Below are positions 25,084 through 34,782 of a DNA stretch of 64,000 nucleotides, piece after piece (the first letter of the stretch is position 1; each line of letters starts with the position of its first letter). This DNA comes from CADCTB01 sp963768975 (lineage in GTDB: Bacteria > Actinomycetota > Acidimicrobiia > Acidimicrobiales > AC-14), in contig CAVYKB010000020.1 of assembly GCA_963768975.1 (NCBI GenBank), positions 248,001 to 312,000 of the forward strand, written 5' to 3'. The translations under genes and the position numbers were made by a program. Under the pieces are notes generated by a model. The model did no database searches, had not been told where the DNA came from, and saw only the letters and a list, made by a program, of their open reading frames with translations.

Positions 25084-25920
25084 GTGGCGGTCTACCGGCG
25101 TTCCCGGCGAAACCGCTTCTTCCTGGTGCTCCTGGCGCTCACGTCGGTCACGGTGCTGACCCTGGACTACCGGGGGGGCGGTGACGGGGCGCTGGAGTCG
25201 GTGCGCCAGACGGCGCGCGACGCGTTCGCGCCCCTGCAGTCCGCCGCCGACACGGTGTTCTCCCCGATCACCGGGTTCTTCGGGAGTATCGGCGACCTCG
25301 GCGACCTCCGGTCGGAAAACGCCCGTCTCCGTCGCGAGCTGGAGGCGGCCAGGGCGGAAGCCATCCGCGGCGCCGACGCCGACCGGGAGCGCCAGGGCCT
25401 TCTCCAGCTCCAGGGTCTGGACTACGCCGGGGGCCTCGACTCGGTCCCCGCCCGGGTGATCTCCACCGCGCCCACCAACTTCCAGCTCACCATCACCATC
25501 GACCGCGGCACCGACTCCCGCCTCGATGTCGGCATGCCCGTGGTCACCGCCGCCGGCCTCGTCGGACGGGTCACCGAGGTCTCCAAGGTGCGGGCCACCG
25601 TGCTGCTGATCACCGACCCGCAGTCCAACATCGGCGTGCGGCTGGCCAACTCCGGCGAGCAGGGCGTGGCTCGGGGCGGCGGCAACGGCAACCTGCTCCC
25701 ACTCGATCTCATCACCACCGAGGTCCCGGTCCTGGTGGGCGAGCCCGTCGTCACGAGCGGCCTGGAGCGGGGCCTCTTCCCGGCCCAGATCCCCCTGGGA
25801 AAGGTGCGCAACGTGACCGTCGCCCCGGGTGCGCTGCAGAAGGACATCCTCCTCGAGGCGAGCGTGGACCTCAGCCGCCTGGAGTTCGTCCGCATCCTGC
25901 TGTGGACGCCGGCCCGGTGA
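25084..25920 (+). CDS. mreC: Rod shape-determining protein MreC
   Basis: 278 residues from GTG 25084. A basic N-terminus precedes one transmembrane helix (FFLVLLALTSVTVLTLD), a coiled coil at about 75-105 (SENARLRRELEAARAEA) and the extracellular beta-barrel domain (TIDRGTDSRLDVGMPVVTAAG). It scaffolds the elongasome between MreB and PBP2. Confidence 0.94.
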   Translation: MAVYRRSRRNRFFLVLLALTSVTVLTLDYRGGGDGALESVRQTARDAFAPLQSAADTVFSPITGFFGSIGDLGDLRSENARLRRELEAARAEAIRGADADRERQGLLQLQGLDYAGGLDSVPARVISTAPTNFQLTITIDRGTDSRLDVGMPVVTAAGLVGRVTEVSKVRATVLLITDPQSNIGVRLANSGEQGVARGGGNGNLLPLDLITTEVPVLVGEPVVTSGLERGLFPAQIPLGKVRNVTVAPGALQKDILLEASVDLSRLEFVRILLWTPAR

Positions 25921-25921
25921 G

Positions 25922-26431
25922 ATGAGGCAGGATCCCCGGTTTCGGTTGCCGATCATGCTGCTCGGGGCCCTCCTGCTGCAGACCAGCCTGCTCGCCCAGG
26001 TCCGCATGTTCGGCGTCATGCCGGACTTCATGCTCCTGGTAGCCGTCGCCGGCGGCATCACCGCCGGCGCCACCCGCGGCGCGGCCCTGGGCTTCGCCTC
26101 CGGCATGCTGATCGACCTGTTCCTTCCGACCCCCCTCGGCCTGTCGGCGCTGGTCTTCACCCTCGTCGGCTACTGGGTGGGCGTGGCCAACACCGGCGTC
26201 CTGCGCTCGGCCTGGTACATCCCGGTCTTGACCGCTGGCGGGGCGAGCGTGGCCGGGGTGACGCTCTACGCGATGATCGGTTCGGTCCTGGGTGAACGGA
26301 TGATCAACGGCCACTTGATTACCATCGCCCTTGTGGTCGGGTTGTCCAACGCCGTGTTGGCGCCGGTCGCAGTCAAGCTCGTCGACTGGTCGCTGGGGTC
26401 TCTGAAGTCGGGCCCCCGCATTCCCGCATGA
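25922..26431 (+). CDS. mreD: Rod shape-determining protein MreD
   Basis: 169 residues from ATG 25922, one base after the mreC stop; an in-frame extension upstream overlaps mreC and is not coding. Five hydrophobic helices, with PDFMLLVAVAGGITAG and FASGMLIDLFLPTPLGLSA as the MreD hallmarks. Its stop overlaps the PBP2 ATG (ATGA at 26428). Confidence 0.92.
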   Translation: MRQDPRFRLPIMLLGALLLQTSLLAQVRMFGVMPDFMLLVAVAGGITAGATRGAALGFASGMLIDLFLPTPLGLSALVFTLVGYWVGVANTGVLRSAWYIPVLTAGGASVAGVTLYAMIGSVLGERMINGHLITIALVVGLSNAVLAPVAVKLVDWSLGSLKSGPRIPA

Positions 26432-28356
26432 CCCAGGACACCTCCCGCCTGCGCCTCGGCATCCTCGGCATGGTGGTGCTCTCGCTGTTCTGCGCGCTCC
26501 TGGCCCGGCTCTGGTACCTCCAGGTCCTGGCCTCACCCACCCTGGCGGTGGAGGCCCAGCACAACAGCGTCGCCGTCGTCTACACCGAAGCGCCCCGGGG
26601 GCGCATTCTCGACCGCAACGGCAAGGTGCTGGCCGACAACCGGGTCGTGCTGGCGCTCGTCGCCGACCGGGAAGCGGTGGGCAAGCACCCCGGCGTGCTC
26701 GACCGCCTCGCCGCCCATGTGGGCAAGCCGGTCGTCGAGCTCCAGGCCCGGATCGCCGACGAGCGCTACAGCCTGTTCAAGCCCGTCCCGGTGGCGGTTG
26801 ACGTGCCCAAGGACAAGCTCATCTACGTGCGGGAGCACCAGGGTGAGTTCCCCGGCATCGAGGGCGTCCAGCTCACCGAGCGGGTGTACCCGAATGGCAC
26901 CCTCGCCGCCCATGTACTGGGCGCGGTCGGAGAGATCAACGACACCGAGCTCGGCCCTCGCAGGGCTCTGGGGTACAAGGCCGGCGATAGCATCGGGAAG
27001 TCGGGCATCGAGCTGGCCTACGAGAGCGAGCTCCGGGGCGATCCCGAGATCGCGAAGCTCGAGGTCGACTCCGTCGGCCGGGTCCGGCGGTCCCTCGGCA
27101 ACCAGCCCGCCGTCCAGGGCGACGATATCCGGCTCAGCATCGACCTCGACATACAGCGCCTCGCCGAGGAATCCCTGGCCCAGGGCATCGAGCTGGCCCG
27201 CAAGTCCACCGACTTCCTCACCGGCAAGACCTTCCTTGCCTCTGGCGGGGCGGTCGTCGTCACCGACCCGCGTGACGGCTCGGTGCTGGCCATGGCGTCG
27301 AACCCGACGTATGACCCCAACGAGTTCACGAACGGCATCTCCATCCGCCGGTTCCAGGAGCTCAACGACCCCCGCGGCTTCTATCCGCTCAACAACCGGG
27401 CCACCCAGGGCCTCTATGCCCCCGGGTCGACGTTCAAGCTGGCCACGTCGATGGCGGGGATCAAGCACGGTCTCATCTCGGCCCGGGACACCTACAACGA
27501 CCAGGGCAGCTACACCGTCGTCGGCGAGCGCTCGCAGACCTTCAGCAACGCCCGCGGCGCCCGGAACGGCCCGGTCAACGTGGCCAAGGCGATCACCGTT
27601 TCGAGCGACGTCTTCTACTTCTGGCTCGGGGAGCGGTTCTGGGACAACCGGGGAAGGCTCGGCACCGCCGCAGTGCAGGACGTGGCCCGGTCGCTGGGCA
27701 TGGGCAACTACACCGAGATCGATCTGCCGTTCGAGGCCAACGGCCGCATCGACGAGCCGGCTAGCCGCGAGAAGCTTCACAAGGAGAACCCCACCGCCTT
27801 CCCGTTTCCCGAGTGGTACACCGGCTACAACCTCAACATGGCCGTCGGCCAGGGCGACACCCAGATCAGCCCGCTGCAGCTGGCCAACGCATACGGCACC
27901 TTCGTAAACGGCGGGACGGTGTTCGCCCCGAGGCTGGGCGACGCCGTGCTGGACCGCCAGGGCCAGGTGCTGCGGGAGATCGAGACCAAGGTGCTCCAGC
28001 GCACCGACCTCCCCGGCTCGATCCTCGATCCGCTCATGGCCGGCTTCCGAGGGGTCGTCTCCGACCCGAGCGGCACCGCGTTCAACGCCTTCGCCGGCTT
28101 CCCGTTGGGCCAGTTCCCGGTGGCGGGCAAAACCGGCACGGCCGAAGTCGAAGGCAAGTTCGACACCTCCTTGTTCACCGCCTACGCCCCCGCGGACGCC
28201 CCCCGGTACGTCATCACCGTCGTCATGGAGGAGGCCGGCCTGGGCGCGTCCGCCGCCGCTCCGGTGGCCCGGCGGGTCCTGGAGGGGATCGCGGTGAAGG
28301 AGGGCGTGAGCGCGGCGGCGCCGGCCAACGTCAACCGCGTCGACGGGCGCGACTGA
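26428..28356 (+). CDS. mrdA: Penicillin-binding protein 2 (elongation transpeptidase)
   Basis: 642 residues. One N-terminal helix (LGMVV LSLFCALLARLWYL region) anchors the protein; the dimerisation domain carries RGRILDRNGKVLADN. The transpeptidase domain has SxxK in APGSTFKLATS, the SxN-type motif as SSD in TVSSDVFYFW and KTGT in VAGKTGTAEV. It cross-links lateral peptidoglycan with RodA as partner polymerase. The stop overlaps the rodA ATG (TGATG at 28354). Confidence 0.96.
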   Translation: MTQDTSRLRLGILGMVVLSLFCALLARLWYLQVLASPTLAVEAQHNSVAVVYTEAPRGRILDRNGKVLADNRVVLALVADREAVGKHPGVLDRLAAHVGKPVVELQARIADERYSLFKPVPVAVDVPKDKLIYVREHQGEFPGIEGVQLTERVYPNGTLAAHVLGAVGEINDTELGPRRALGYKAGDSIGKSGIELAYESELRGDPEIAKLEVDSVGRVRRSLGNQPAVQGDDIRLSIDLDIQRLAEESLAQGIELARKSTDFLTGKTFLASGGAVVVTDPRDGSVLAMASNPTYDPNEFTNGISIRRFQELNDPRGFYPLNNRATQGLYAPGSTFKLATSMAGIKHGLISARDTYNDQGSYTVVGERSQTFSNARGARNGPVNVAKAITVSSDVFYFWLGERFWDNRGRLGTAAVQDVARSLGMGNYTEIDLPFEANGRIDEPASREKLHKENPTAFPFPEWYTGYNLNMAVGQGDTQISPLQLANAYGTFVNGGTVFAPRLGDAVLDRQGQVLREIETKVLQRTDLPGSILDPLMAGFRGVVSDPSGTAFNAFAGFPLGQFPVAGKTGTAEVEGKFDTSLFTAYAPADAPRYVITVVMEEAGLGASAAAPVARRVLEGIAVKEGVSAAAPANVNRVDGRD

Positions 28357-29486
28357 TGGTCGGGATGCAGGCGCCGAGAAACCCGGCCGCCCCCTGGCGG
28401 CATCTCGACCTCACGCTGCTCCTGTCGACCGTCGGCATCGCCGCCATGGGCGTGCTGATGGTGTACTCGGCCACCCGCCAGAAGCAGGAGACCGCCGGCC
28501 TCGACCCCGCCTTCTTCCTGAAGCGCCAGGCCATCTACCTGCTGGTCGGGCTGGTGATCATGGCCGTGGCCGCCCTTGTCGACTACCGCCAGATCCGCGA
28601 CTTCGTGCCCTTCATCTACGGCGCTGCGGTCGTGACGCTGCTCCTCGTCATCTCCCCGCTCGGCGCGTCCCGGCGGGGTACTCAGGCGTGGTTCCAGCTC
28701 GGGCCGTTCCAGTTCCAGCCCTCCGAGGTGGCCAAGGTGGCCCTGATCCTGGCCCTTGCCGCATTCCTGGCCGGCGCCCGGGGCAATTTGGGTACGGCCG
28801 GCCTCCTCACCGCCCTGGGCATCGCCTTCGTGCCCATGGCTCTCATCTACGTGCAGCCTGACCTCGGCACCAACATGGTCTTCGTTGCCGTGGTGATCGC
28901 GGTGGTGCTCGTGGCCGGCGCGCGGCCCCGCCACATCGCGGTGCTCACCCTGCTCGGCATCACCGCCATCGCCTTGGTCGTGGAGCTGGGAATGCTCCAG
29001 GACTACCAGCGCGACCGCCTGACCGCCTTCCTCGACCCGCAGTCCGACAGCCAACGGTCGTCCTACAACCTGCGCCAGTCCCAGATCGCCATCGCCGCCG
29101 GCGGCGTCGCCGGCCGCGGGTTGTTTCAGGGCACCCAGACCAACCTGTCCTTCGTCCCCGAACAGCACACCGACTTCATCTTCACCGCGGTGGGGGAGGA
29201 GCTCGGGTTTCTGGGAGGGCTGGCGTTGCTCTCCTTCTTCGGCGTGATGGTGTGGCGGATTTGGCGGGCCGCAGTCCTGTCCCGAGACCAGTTCGGCCGC
29301 CTCGTCTGCGTGGGCGTCCTGGCCATGCTGGTGTTCCAGATCTTCGAGAACGTCGGCATGACGATGGGCATCACCCCCATCACAGGCATCCCGCTGCCCT
29401 TCATGTCCTACGGTGGCTCGGCCATGCTCGCCGCCTTTGCCGGCGTAGGCCTCGTGCTCAACGTCCACATGCACCGGTTCAGGTAA
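28356..29486 (+). CDS. rodA: Peptidoglycan glycosyltransferase RodA (SEDS family)
   Basis: 376 residues with about ten transmembrane helices. SEDS markers are clear: PFQFQPSEVAKVALILALA, YVQPDLGTNMVF, FVPEQHTDFIFTAVGEELGF and GIPLPFMSYGGSAM. It polymerises lipid II for lateral wall growth together with PBP2. ATG 28356 shares one base with the mrdA stop. Confidence 0.95.
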   Translation: MVGMQAPRNPAAPWRHLDLTLLLSTVGIAAMGVLMVYSATRQKQETAGLDPAFFLKRQAIYLLVGLVIMAVAALVDYRQIRDFVPFIYGAAVVTLLLVISPLGASRRGTQAWFQLGPFQFQPSEVAKVALILALAAFLAGARGNLGTAGLLTALGIAFVPMALIYVQPDLGTNMVFVAVVIAVVLVAGARPRHIAVLTLLGITAIALVVELGMLQDYQRDRLTAFLDPQSDSQRSSYNLRQSQIAIAAGGVAGRGLFQGTQTNLSFVPEQHTDFIFTAVGEELGFLGGLALLSFFGVMVWRIWRAAVLSRDQFGRLVCVGVLAMLVFQIFENVGMTMGITPITGIPLPFMSYGGSAMLAAFAGVGLVLNVHMHRFR

Positions 29487-29810
29487 AACCCCCCCTTACG
29501 TCAATCTGGAGCGTCGGGCTAGTATGCGCCCGACTGATGCCTCTCCTGAGCCCCCGGATCCGGCCGTTGTTCGCCCTGTTGCAGGGCGTGCTGCGCATCG
29601 TGCGGGGTGGCAGCGTGACCCGTCATCTCGACGCGCTCTCCGTCGACCCGGCCACCGCCGTCCGGCGCCGTCAGCCTCTTCTCCTCGTCCCGCCGACCGG
29701 CCGGACGACCACGATCGAGCGCCTCGGCGCGCGCTGGGGGTCGTCCCCCGCCGCCCGCGACGGGCGCGTCGCACGCTCCGGCGCGTGCGCTCCCAGAAGG
29801 GACCACCCCG
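29487..29810 (+). promoter_or_regulatory. Promoter and long structured leader of rne
   Basis: A 324-base gap without a convincing gene. A -10-like TAGTAT lies at 29520-29525, with a weak TTACGT 18 bases upstream, giving a leader of roughly 280 bases. Three hairpins stand in a row before the ribosome site: GGGGG-TCGT-CCCCC (29736-29749), CGCCCG-CGA-CGGGCG (29752-29766) and CGCACGC-TCCGGC-GCGTGCG (29770-29789). Long leaders mediate RNase E autoregulation in enterobacteria; the same role here is inference. Confidence 0.5.
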
Positions 29811-31751
29811 ATGTCCGAAGCCATCCCGAGCCCCCCGGTCGAACCCGGCGATCGCACGCCGCCTGCCGTCACTCCTCCGCCTCCTCCCCCGCGAGCGCCA
29901 CGAAGCTCTGACCAGGAGGCCGCCGGTGACCCCGCGGCCGGGCCCGACGGTGAGGCGCGCTCGTCGGGAAGCCGCCGGCGGCGAGGATCCCGGGGCGGGC
30001 GGAGCCGCCGGCCCGAGGGTGAGACCAGCGAGGAAGGCGCCGGCAAAGAGGACCGCCCGGAGCGGTCCCGGTCACCGCGCGCCGCCGAGCAGCCCGACCT
30101 CCCCGACCTCCCGAACCAGGGCAAGGCCGCACCCGAGGCCGCGGCCCGCGCGCTGGTCCGCCGGCCCAAGATCGGCGACAGCCGCCCGGCCCCGCCGGCG
30201 GCCGGCGCCGCCAACGGCACCGCCGCCAAGCCGGCCCGGAAGGCGCCGGCCGACAAGGTGCGCCCGGAGGCGGAGCCCGAGGGCGACGACGACGGCCCGG
30301 CCAAGAAGCGCCGGCGTCGGGGCGGGAGGGGGCGGGGCGGCGTCGTCGGCAAGGCGCTCGGCGGCACGCCGGAGCCCGAGGCACCAGTCGAGTTAGACGA
30401 GGAGACGCTCGAGAAGCGGCGGGGCCGCGAACGCAAGGGCAAGCCGGTCGGCCGGTACCAGATGTGCGTGCACGTCCGCCCCGAGGCCACCCAGATCGCC
30501 GTCCTCGAGGGCCGCTCGCTCATCGAGCACTACGTCTCCCGCCCCTCCGACGACGCCACCCAGATCCACGGCAACATCTACATCGGCCGGGTTCAGAACG
30601 TGCTGCCGGGCATGGAGGCGGCCTTCGTCGACATCGGCACGCCCAAGAACGCAGTGCTGTACCGGGGCGATGTGCAGTACGACGCCGAGGACGTCGACAG
30701 CGGGGGCAAGGGCCCGAGCGGCCCCCTGAGCGGGGCCAAGGGTGGGGGCGGCAACAACATGCGGATCGAGCAGATGCTCCGCCCCGGCCAGACCGTGCTC
30801 TGCCAGGTCACCAAGAACCCGATCGGCACCAAGGGCGCCCGCCTGACCCAGGAAGTCTCCCTCGCCGGCCGCTTCGTCGTCCTGATCCCCAACAGCTCGA
30901 CGTACGGCATCTCCAAGCGCCTCTCCGATGAGGAGCGCAAGCGCCTGCGACGCATCCTCGACGAAGTCCGCCCGCAGGGGCAGGGTCTGATCGTGCGGAC
31001 CGCCGCCGAGGGGGCGACGCCCGAGGAGCTCCGGCGCGACGTCGAGCGGCTGCTGCGCCAGTGGAGCCAGATCGAGGAACTGGCCGCCCGCTCGCATGCA
31101 CCCCAGCTGCTCTACCGGGAGCCGCCTCTGGCCGTGCGGGTGATCCGGGAGGAGTTCAACAAGGACTACCGCGGCGTCCTGATCGACGATAGCGAGCTGC
31201 ACCGGGAGGTCCACGAGTACGTCGCCGCCCTCATCCCCGAGCTGGCCGACCGCATCGAGCTCTACGACGACCCCTCGCTGCCGATCTTCGAGCGCCAGCA
31301 CGTCCACGAGCAGCTCCACAAGGCCCTCGACCGCAAGGTGTGGTTGCCCTCGGGCGGGTCCCTCATCATCGAGCGCACCGAGGCGCTGACGGTGATCGAC
31401 GTCAACACGGGCAAGAACGTCGGCAGCTCCAGCCTGGAGGAGACCGTCTACCGCAACAACCTGGAGGCGGCGGAGGAGATCGCCCGCCAGCTACGTCTGC
31501 GGGACATCGGCGGGATCATCGTCATCGACTTCATCGACATGGAGATCCGCAAGAACCGGGAGGCCGTCCTCAAGCTGTTCAAGGACTGCCTGGCGCGGGA
31601 CAAGACCCGCACCCAGGTCTTCGACATCTCCGAGCTGGGCCTGGTCGAGATGACCCGCAAGCGGGTGTCCGAGGGCCTGGTCGAGTCCTTCTCCGCCACC
31701 TGCCCCAGCTGCAACGGGCGGGGGATCATCCTCGACGAAAGTTTGCTCTAA
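29811..31751 (+). CDS. rne: Ribonuclease E/G
   Basis: 646 residues, ATG 29811 with AAGGG upstream. About 200 N-terminal residues are low-complexity, Pro- and Arg-rich (RRRRGGRGRGG), as in actinobacterial RNase E where disordered arms flank the core. The S1 domain (HGNIYIGRVQNVLPGMEAAF) carries a Gly/Ser-rich insertion (GGKGPSGPLSGAKGGGG). Catalytic metal-binding aspartates are in LTVIDVNTGKN and IIVIDFIDM. The Zn-link is CPSCNGRG at the end. It initiates mRNA decay and rRNA/tRNA maturation. It precedes rplU as in many bacteria. Confidence 0.95.
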   Translation: MSEAIPSPPVEPGDRTPPAVTPPPPPPRAPRSSDQEAAGDPAAGPDGEARSSGSRRRRGSRGGRSRRPEGETSEEGAGKEDRPERSRSPRAAEQPDLPDLPNQGKAAPEAAARALVRRPKIGDSRPAPPAAGAANGTAAKPARKAPADKVRPEAEPEGDDDGPAKKRRRRGGRGRGGVVGKALGGTPEPEAPVELDEETLEKRRGRERKGKPVGRYQMCVHVRPEATQIAVLEGRSLIEHYVSRPSDDATQIHGNIYIGRVQNVLPGMEAAFVDIGTPKNAVLYRGDVQYDAEDVDSGGKGPSGPLSGAKGGGGNNMRIEQMLRPGQTVLCQVTKNPIGTKGARLTQEVSLAGRFVVLIPNSSTYGISKRLSDEERKRLRRILDEVRPQGQGLIVRTAAEGATPEELRRDVERLLRQWSQIEELAARSHAPQLLYREPPLAVRVIREEFNKDYRGVLIDDSELHREVHEYVAALIPELADRIELYDDPSLPIFERQHVHEQLHKALDRKVWLPSGGSLIIERTEALTVIDVNTGKNVGSSSLEETVYRNNLEAAEEIARQLRLRDIGGIIVIDFIDMEIRKNREAVLKLFKDCLARDKTRTQVFDISELGLVEMTRKRVSEGLVESFSATCPSCNGRGIILDESLL

Positions 31752-31776
31752 CCAGGGTCGAGTACGATGGTCGGCT

Positions 31777-32115
31777 ATGTACGCCGTTATCAAGACCGGG
31801 GGCAAGCAGTACAAGGTTGCCCAGGGCCAGAAGCTCGACGTCGAGCGGGTCTCCGCCGACGACGGTGAGCTGACCTTCGAGCCCCTCATGCTGGTCGACG
31901 GCGCAAACATCACCGCCGGCGCCGGCTCCCTGACCGGGGCCAAGGTTACGGCCAAGGTGGTCGGCGAGGCCCTCGGCCCCAAGGTGGTCGGGTTCCGCTA
32001 CAAGAACAAGAGCAACCAGCGCCGGCACTGGGGCCACCGCCAGCACTACACCACCATCGAGATCACCGGCATCCAGACTCCTGGAAACTCAGCGCCGGGC
32101 AGCCGGGAGGGCTAG
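31777..32115 (+). CDS. rplU: 50S ribosomal protein L21
   Basis: 112 residues. The N-terminus MYAVIKTGGKQYKVAQGQKL and the RNA-binding segment RYKNKSNQRRHWGHRQHYT identify L21. About ten extra residues extend the usual C-terminus (NSAPGSREG). It is 25 bases after rne and 3 bases before rpmA. Confidence 0.97.
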   Translation: MYAVIKTGGKQYKVAQGQKLDVERVSADDGELTFEPLMLVDGANITAGAGSLTGAKVTAKVVGEALGPKVVGFRYKNKSNQRRHWGHRQHYTTIEITGIQTPGNSAPGSREG

Positions 32116-32118
32116 TCC

Positions 32119-32370
32119 ATGTCGAAGACCAAGGGTGGAGGCTCCACGCGCAACGGGCGTGACTCCGCCGCTCAGAGGCTTGGCGTGAAGGTGTACGACG
32201 GCCAGGTCGTCACCCCGGGCACGATCATCGTGCGCCAGCGGGGCACCCACTTCCACCCTGGTGAGCAGGTCGGACGCGGCGGCGACGACACCCTCTTCGC
32301 CCTGGCCGACGGCAAGGTGAAGTTCGGCTCGCGCAAGGGCCGGCGCCTGGTCGACGTCCTGCCCTCCTAG
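32119..32370 (+). CDS. rpmA: 50S ribosomal protein L27
   Basis: 83 residues. The N-terminus MSKTKGGGSTRNGRDSAAQR retains the positively charged tail that reaches the peptidyl-transferase centre; no cleavable prosequence of the firmicute type is present. GTIIVRQRGTHFHPGEQVGRG completes the family pattern. Confidence 0.97.
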   Translation: MSKTKGGGSTRNGRDSAAQRLGVKVYDGQVVTPGTIIVRQRGTHFHPGEQVGRGGDDTLFALADGKVKFGSRKGRRLVDVLPS

Positions 32371-32409
32371 TCTCGCTCCGGCCCGCCACGGCCGGCAGCC
32401 AGGAGGAAA

Positions 32410-33675
32410 ATGTCCGGGTTCGTCGACGAGGCTCACCTCAACGTACGGGGGGGCGATGGCGGCGCGGGTGCCGTGTCGTTCCGGCGGGAGGCGCACGTCC
32501 CCAAGGGTGGCCCTGACGGCGGCGACGGCGGCAAGGGCGGCGACCTGTGGCTCTACGCCGATCGAGAGGTGGCGTCGCTGCTGGCCTTCCGCGACCGGCC
32601 CCACCGGCGGGCCCCCAGCGGCACCCACGGCAGCGGCCGGGCCCGTCACGGCGCTGCCGGCGCCGACCTGCGGGTGGCGGTCCCCGAGGGCACGATCGTC
32701 AAGGACGCCGCCGGCAACGTGCTGGCCGATCTGGTCAATGAGGGCGACAGCTGGCTGGCGGCCCGGGGCGGCCGGGGCGGGCGGGGCAACGCCCGGTTCC
32801 TCTCCAACCGCCGGCGGGCGCCGTCCTTCGCCGAGCAGGGGGAGGAGGGCGAGGAGCAGTGGCTCTACCTGGAGCTCAAGCTCATGGCCGACGTGGCGCT
32901 CGTCGGCTTCCCCAACGCCGGCAAGAGCACGCTGATCTCCCGGGTCTCGGCGGCCAGGCCCAAGATCGCCGACTACCCGTTCACGACCCTGGAGCCCAAC
33001 CTGGGCGTGGTCGTCGTCGACGGCTTCGAGATGGTCATGGCCGATATCCCCGGCCTGATCGAGGGAGCGAGCGAGGGCAAGGGGCTCGGCCACCAGTTCC
33101 TGCGCCACATCGAGCGGGCCCGGGCCCTCCTGGTCCTCGTCGACCTGGCCCCGTCCTCGCACGACATCCCGCCCGAGGAGCAGGAGCGGGTGCTGCTGCA
33201 AGAGCTCGGCCTGCACCGGCCCGAGCTGCTGGAGCGGCCCCGGATCGTGGTGGGCACCAAGGCCGACGCCGCCTTCTTCTCTTTCGACGGCCTGCGCATC
33301 TCGGCCGTCACCGGCGACGGGATCCCCGACCTGCTGCACCGCACCGTCGCTCTCGTGAGCGAGGCGCGGGCCGAGCAGCCGGTTCCCGAGACCTACATCG
33401 TCCATCGCCCGGAGCCCGAGGGCGTGCAGGTGGGCCGGGCCGACGACGGCGCCTACGTGGTCCTCGGGAAGCCGGCGGAGCGGGCCGTCGCTGTCAACGA
33501 CCTCACCAACCCCCAGGCCCTGGAGTACGTGCGCCACAAGCTCTCCCGGCTCGGCGTCGACAAGGCTCTGGCCCGCGCCGGCGCCCGCGCCGGCGACCTC
33601 GTGCGGGTCGGCGGCTTCGAGTTCGAGTACGTCGACCAGGAGATCGAGGTCCAGGGGCGCCGGCGGTCCCGATGA
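32410..33675 (+). CDS. obgE: GTPase ObgE/CgtA
   Basis: 421 residues, with AGGAGG just before the ATG (32400-32406). The Gly-rich Obg fold (about 1-158) includes GGDGGAGAVSFRREAHVPKG. The GTPase domain has G1 GFPNAGKST, switch II DIPGLIEGASEGKGLG and G4-type TKAD. A C-terminal OCT domain ends at about 400. It acts in 50S assembly and stress signalling, consistent with its place after L21/L27. Confidence 0.96.
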   Translation: MSGFVDEAHLNVRGGDGGAGAVSFRREAHVPKGGPDGGDGGKGGDLWLYADREVASLLAFRDRPHRRAPSGTHGSGRARHGAAGADLRVAVPEGTIVKDAAGNVLADLVNEGDSWLAARGGRGGRGNARFLSNRRRAPSFAEQGEEGEEQWLYLELKLMADVALVGFPNAGKSTLISRVSAARPKIADYPFTTLEPNLGVVVVDGFEMVMADIPGLIEGASEGKGLGHQFLRHIERARALLVLVDLAPSSHDIPPEEQERVLLQELGLHRPELLERPRIVVGTKADAAFFSFDGLRISAVTGDGIPDLLHRTVALVSEARAEQPVPETYIVHRPEPEGVQVGRADDGAYVVLGKPAERAVAVNDLTNPQALEYVRHKLSRLGVDKALARAGARAGDLVRVGGFEFEYVDQEIEVQGRRRSR

Positions 33676-33688
33676 AGGTCCGAAGTAG

Positions 33689-34780
33689 ATGAACGTTGTG
33701 GCCAAGATCGGCACGTCGTCGATCACCGACGAGCGGGGCGAGATCTCCCGTCCCGCCATCGACAAGCTGGCCGCCGAGGTCGCCACCCTCCGCAGCCAAG
33801 GCCATCGGGTCGTCGTCGTCACCTCCGGCGCCATCGCTGCCGGCTTGCCGGCGCTGGGCCTGTCCGGCGCCCGCCCCACCGACGTCGCCACCCTCCAGGC
33901 CATCTCCGCCGTCGGCCAGAGCCGCCTCATGGCCGCCTATGACGCCGCCCTCGGCCAGCACAACCTCGTCGCCGGCCAGGTCTTGCTCGCCCCGCTCGAC
34001 TTCATGGACCGCTCCCAGTACCTCCACGCCCGCGACACCTTCGGTCGGCTCCTCGACCTCGGGGTGGTGCCGGTGGTGAACGAGAACGACGCGGTGGCCG
34101 ACGACGAGATCCGCTATGGCGACAACGACCACCTGGCTGCCCTCGTCGCCCACCTCATCTACGCCGACCTCCTGATCCTGCTCACCGACACCTCGGGCCT
34201 CCACAACGCCGACCCCCGCCTCGACGCCGGCGCTTCGCTGATCGAGGAGATCGTGGAGTTCGACCACGAGGTGGAGCGCATGGCCGGCGGCCGGGGCACG
34301 GTTCGGGGCAGCGGCGGGATGGCCACCAAGCTCCGGGCCGCCAAGATGGCGTCGTGGTCGGGGATCCGCACGGTGATCGCCGCCGCCGGCCGCCCCGGTG
34401 TGCTCGCTGCCGCGGTCAGCGCCGAGCCCGGCGTCGGCACGGTCGTGCGCCCACGAGATCGCCGGCTCGGCGCCCGCAAGCTCTGGATCGCGTTCGCCAA
34501 GCCCTACGAGGGTGTCCTCCAGGTCGACGACGGCGCCCGCCAGGCCCTGATCGAGCGGGGCACGTCGCTGCTCCCGGTGGGCGTGGCCGGCGTGACCGGG
34601 GAGTTCGACGCCGGCGACGCGGTCGAGATCGCGGATGCGGCCGGCCGGGTGTTCGCCAAGGGCCTGGTGCGGATGGGCGCCCGGGAGCTTCGACTGGCGG
34701 CCGGCCGGCGCACGGCCGAGCTGCCCGAGGGGTCCCGCGAGGTCGTCCACCGGGACGACCTGGTCGTCACGGGCCCCTGA
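33689..34780 (+). CDS. proB: Glutamate 5-kinase
   Basis: 363 residues. First step of proline synthesis. The amino-acid kinase fold carries VAKIGTSSITDE, VVVVTSGAIAAG, PVVNENDAVADDEIRYGDND and GSGGMATKLRAAKMA. The last 80 residues are a PUA domain (RGTSLLPVGVAGVTGEFDAG). Partner proA is 15 kb away at 49968, so the two proline genes are split. Confidence 0.96.
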   Translation: MNVVAKIGTSSITDERGEISRPAIDKLAAEVATLRSQGHRVVVVTSGAIAAGLPALGLSGARPTDVATLQAISAVGQSRLMAAYDAALGQHNLVAGQVLLAPLDFMDRSQYLHARDTFGRLLDLGVVPVVNENDAVADDEIRYGDNDHLAALVAHLIYADLLILLTDTSGLHNADPRLDAGASLIEEIVEFDHEVERMAGGRGTVRGSGGMATKLRAAKMASWSGIRTVIAAAGRPGVLAAAVSAEPGVGTVVRPRDRRLGARKLWIAFAKPYEGVLQVDDGARQALIERGTSLLPVGVAGVTGEFDAGDAVEIADAAGRVFAKGLVRMGARELRLAAGRRTAELPEGSREVVHRDDLVVTGP

Positions 34781-34782
34781 CT

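Noticed and set aside
29537..29910. Protein gene in the rne leader
   Set aside because: A frame exists (MPLLSPRIRPLF) but it overlaps the rne start, lacks a ribosome site and has no domain; the structured leader explains the gap better.
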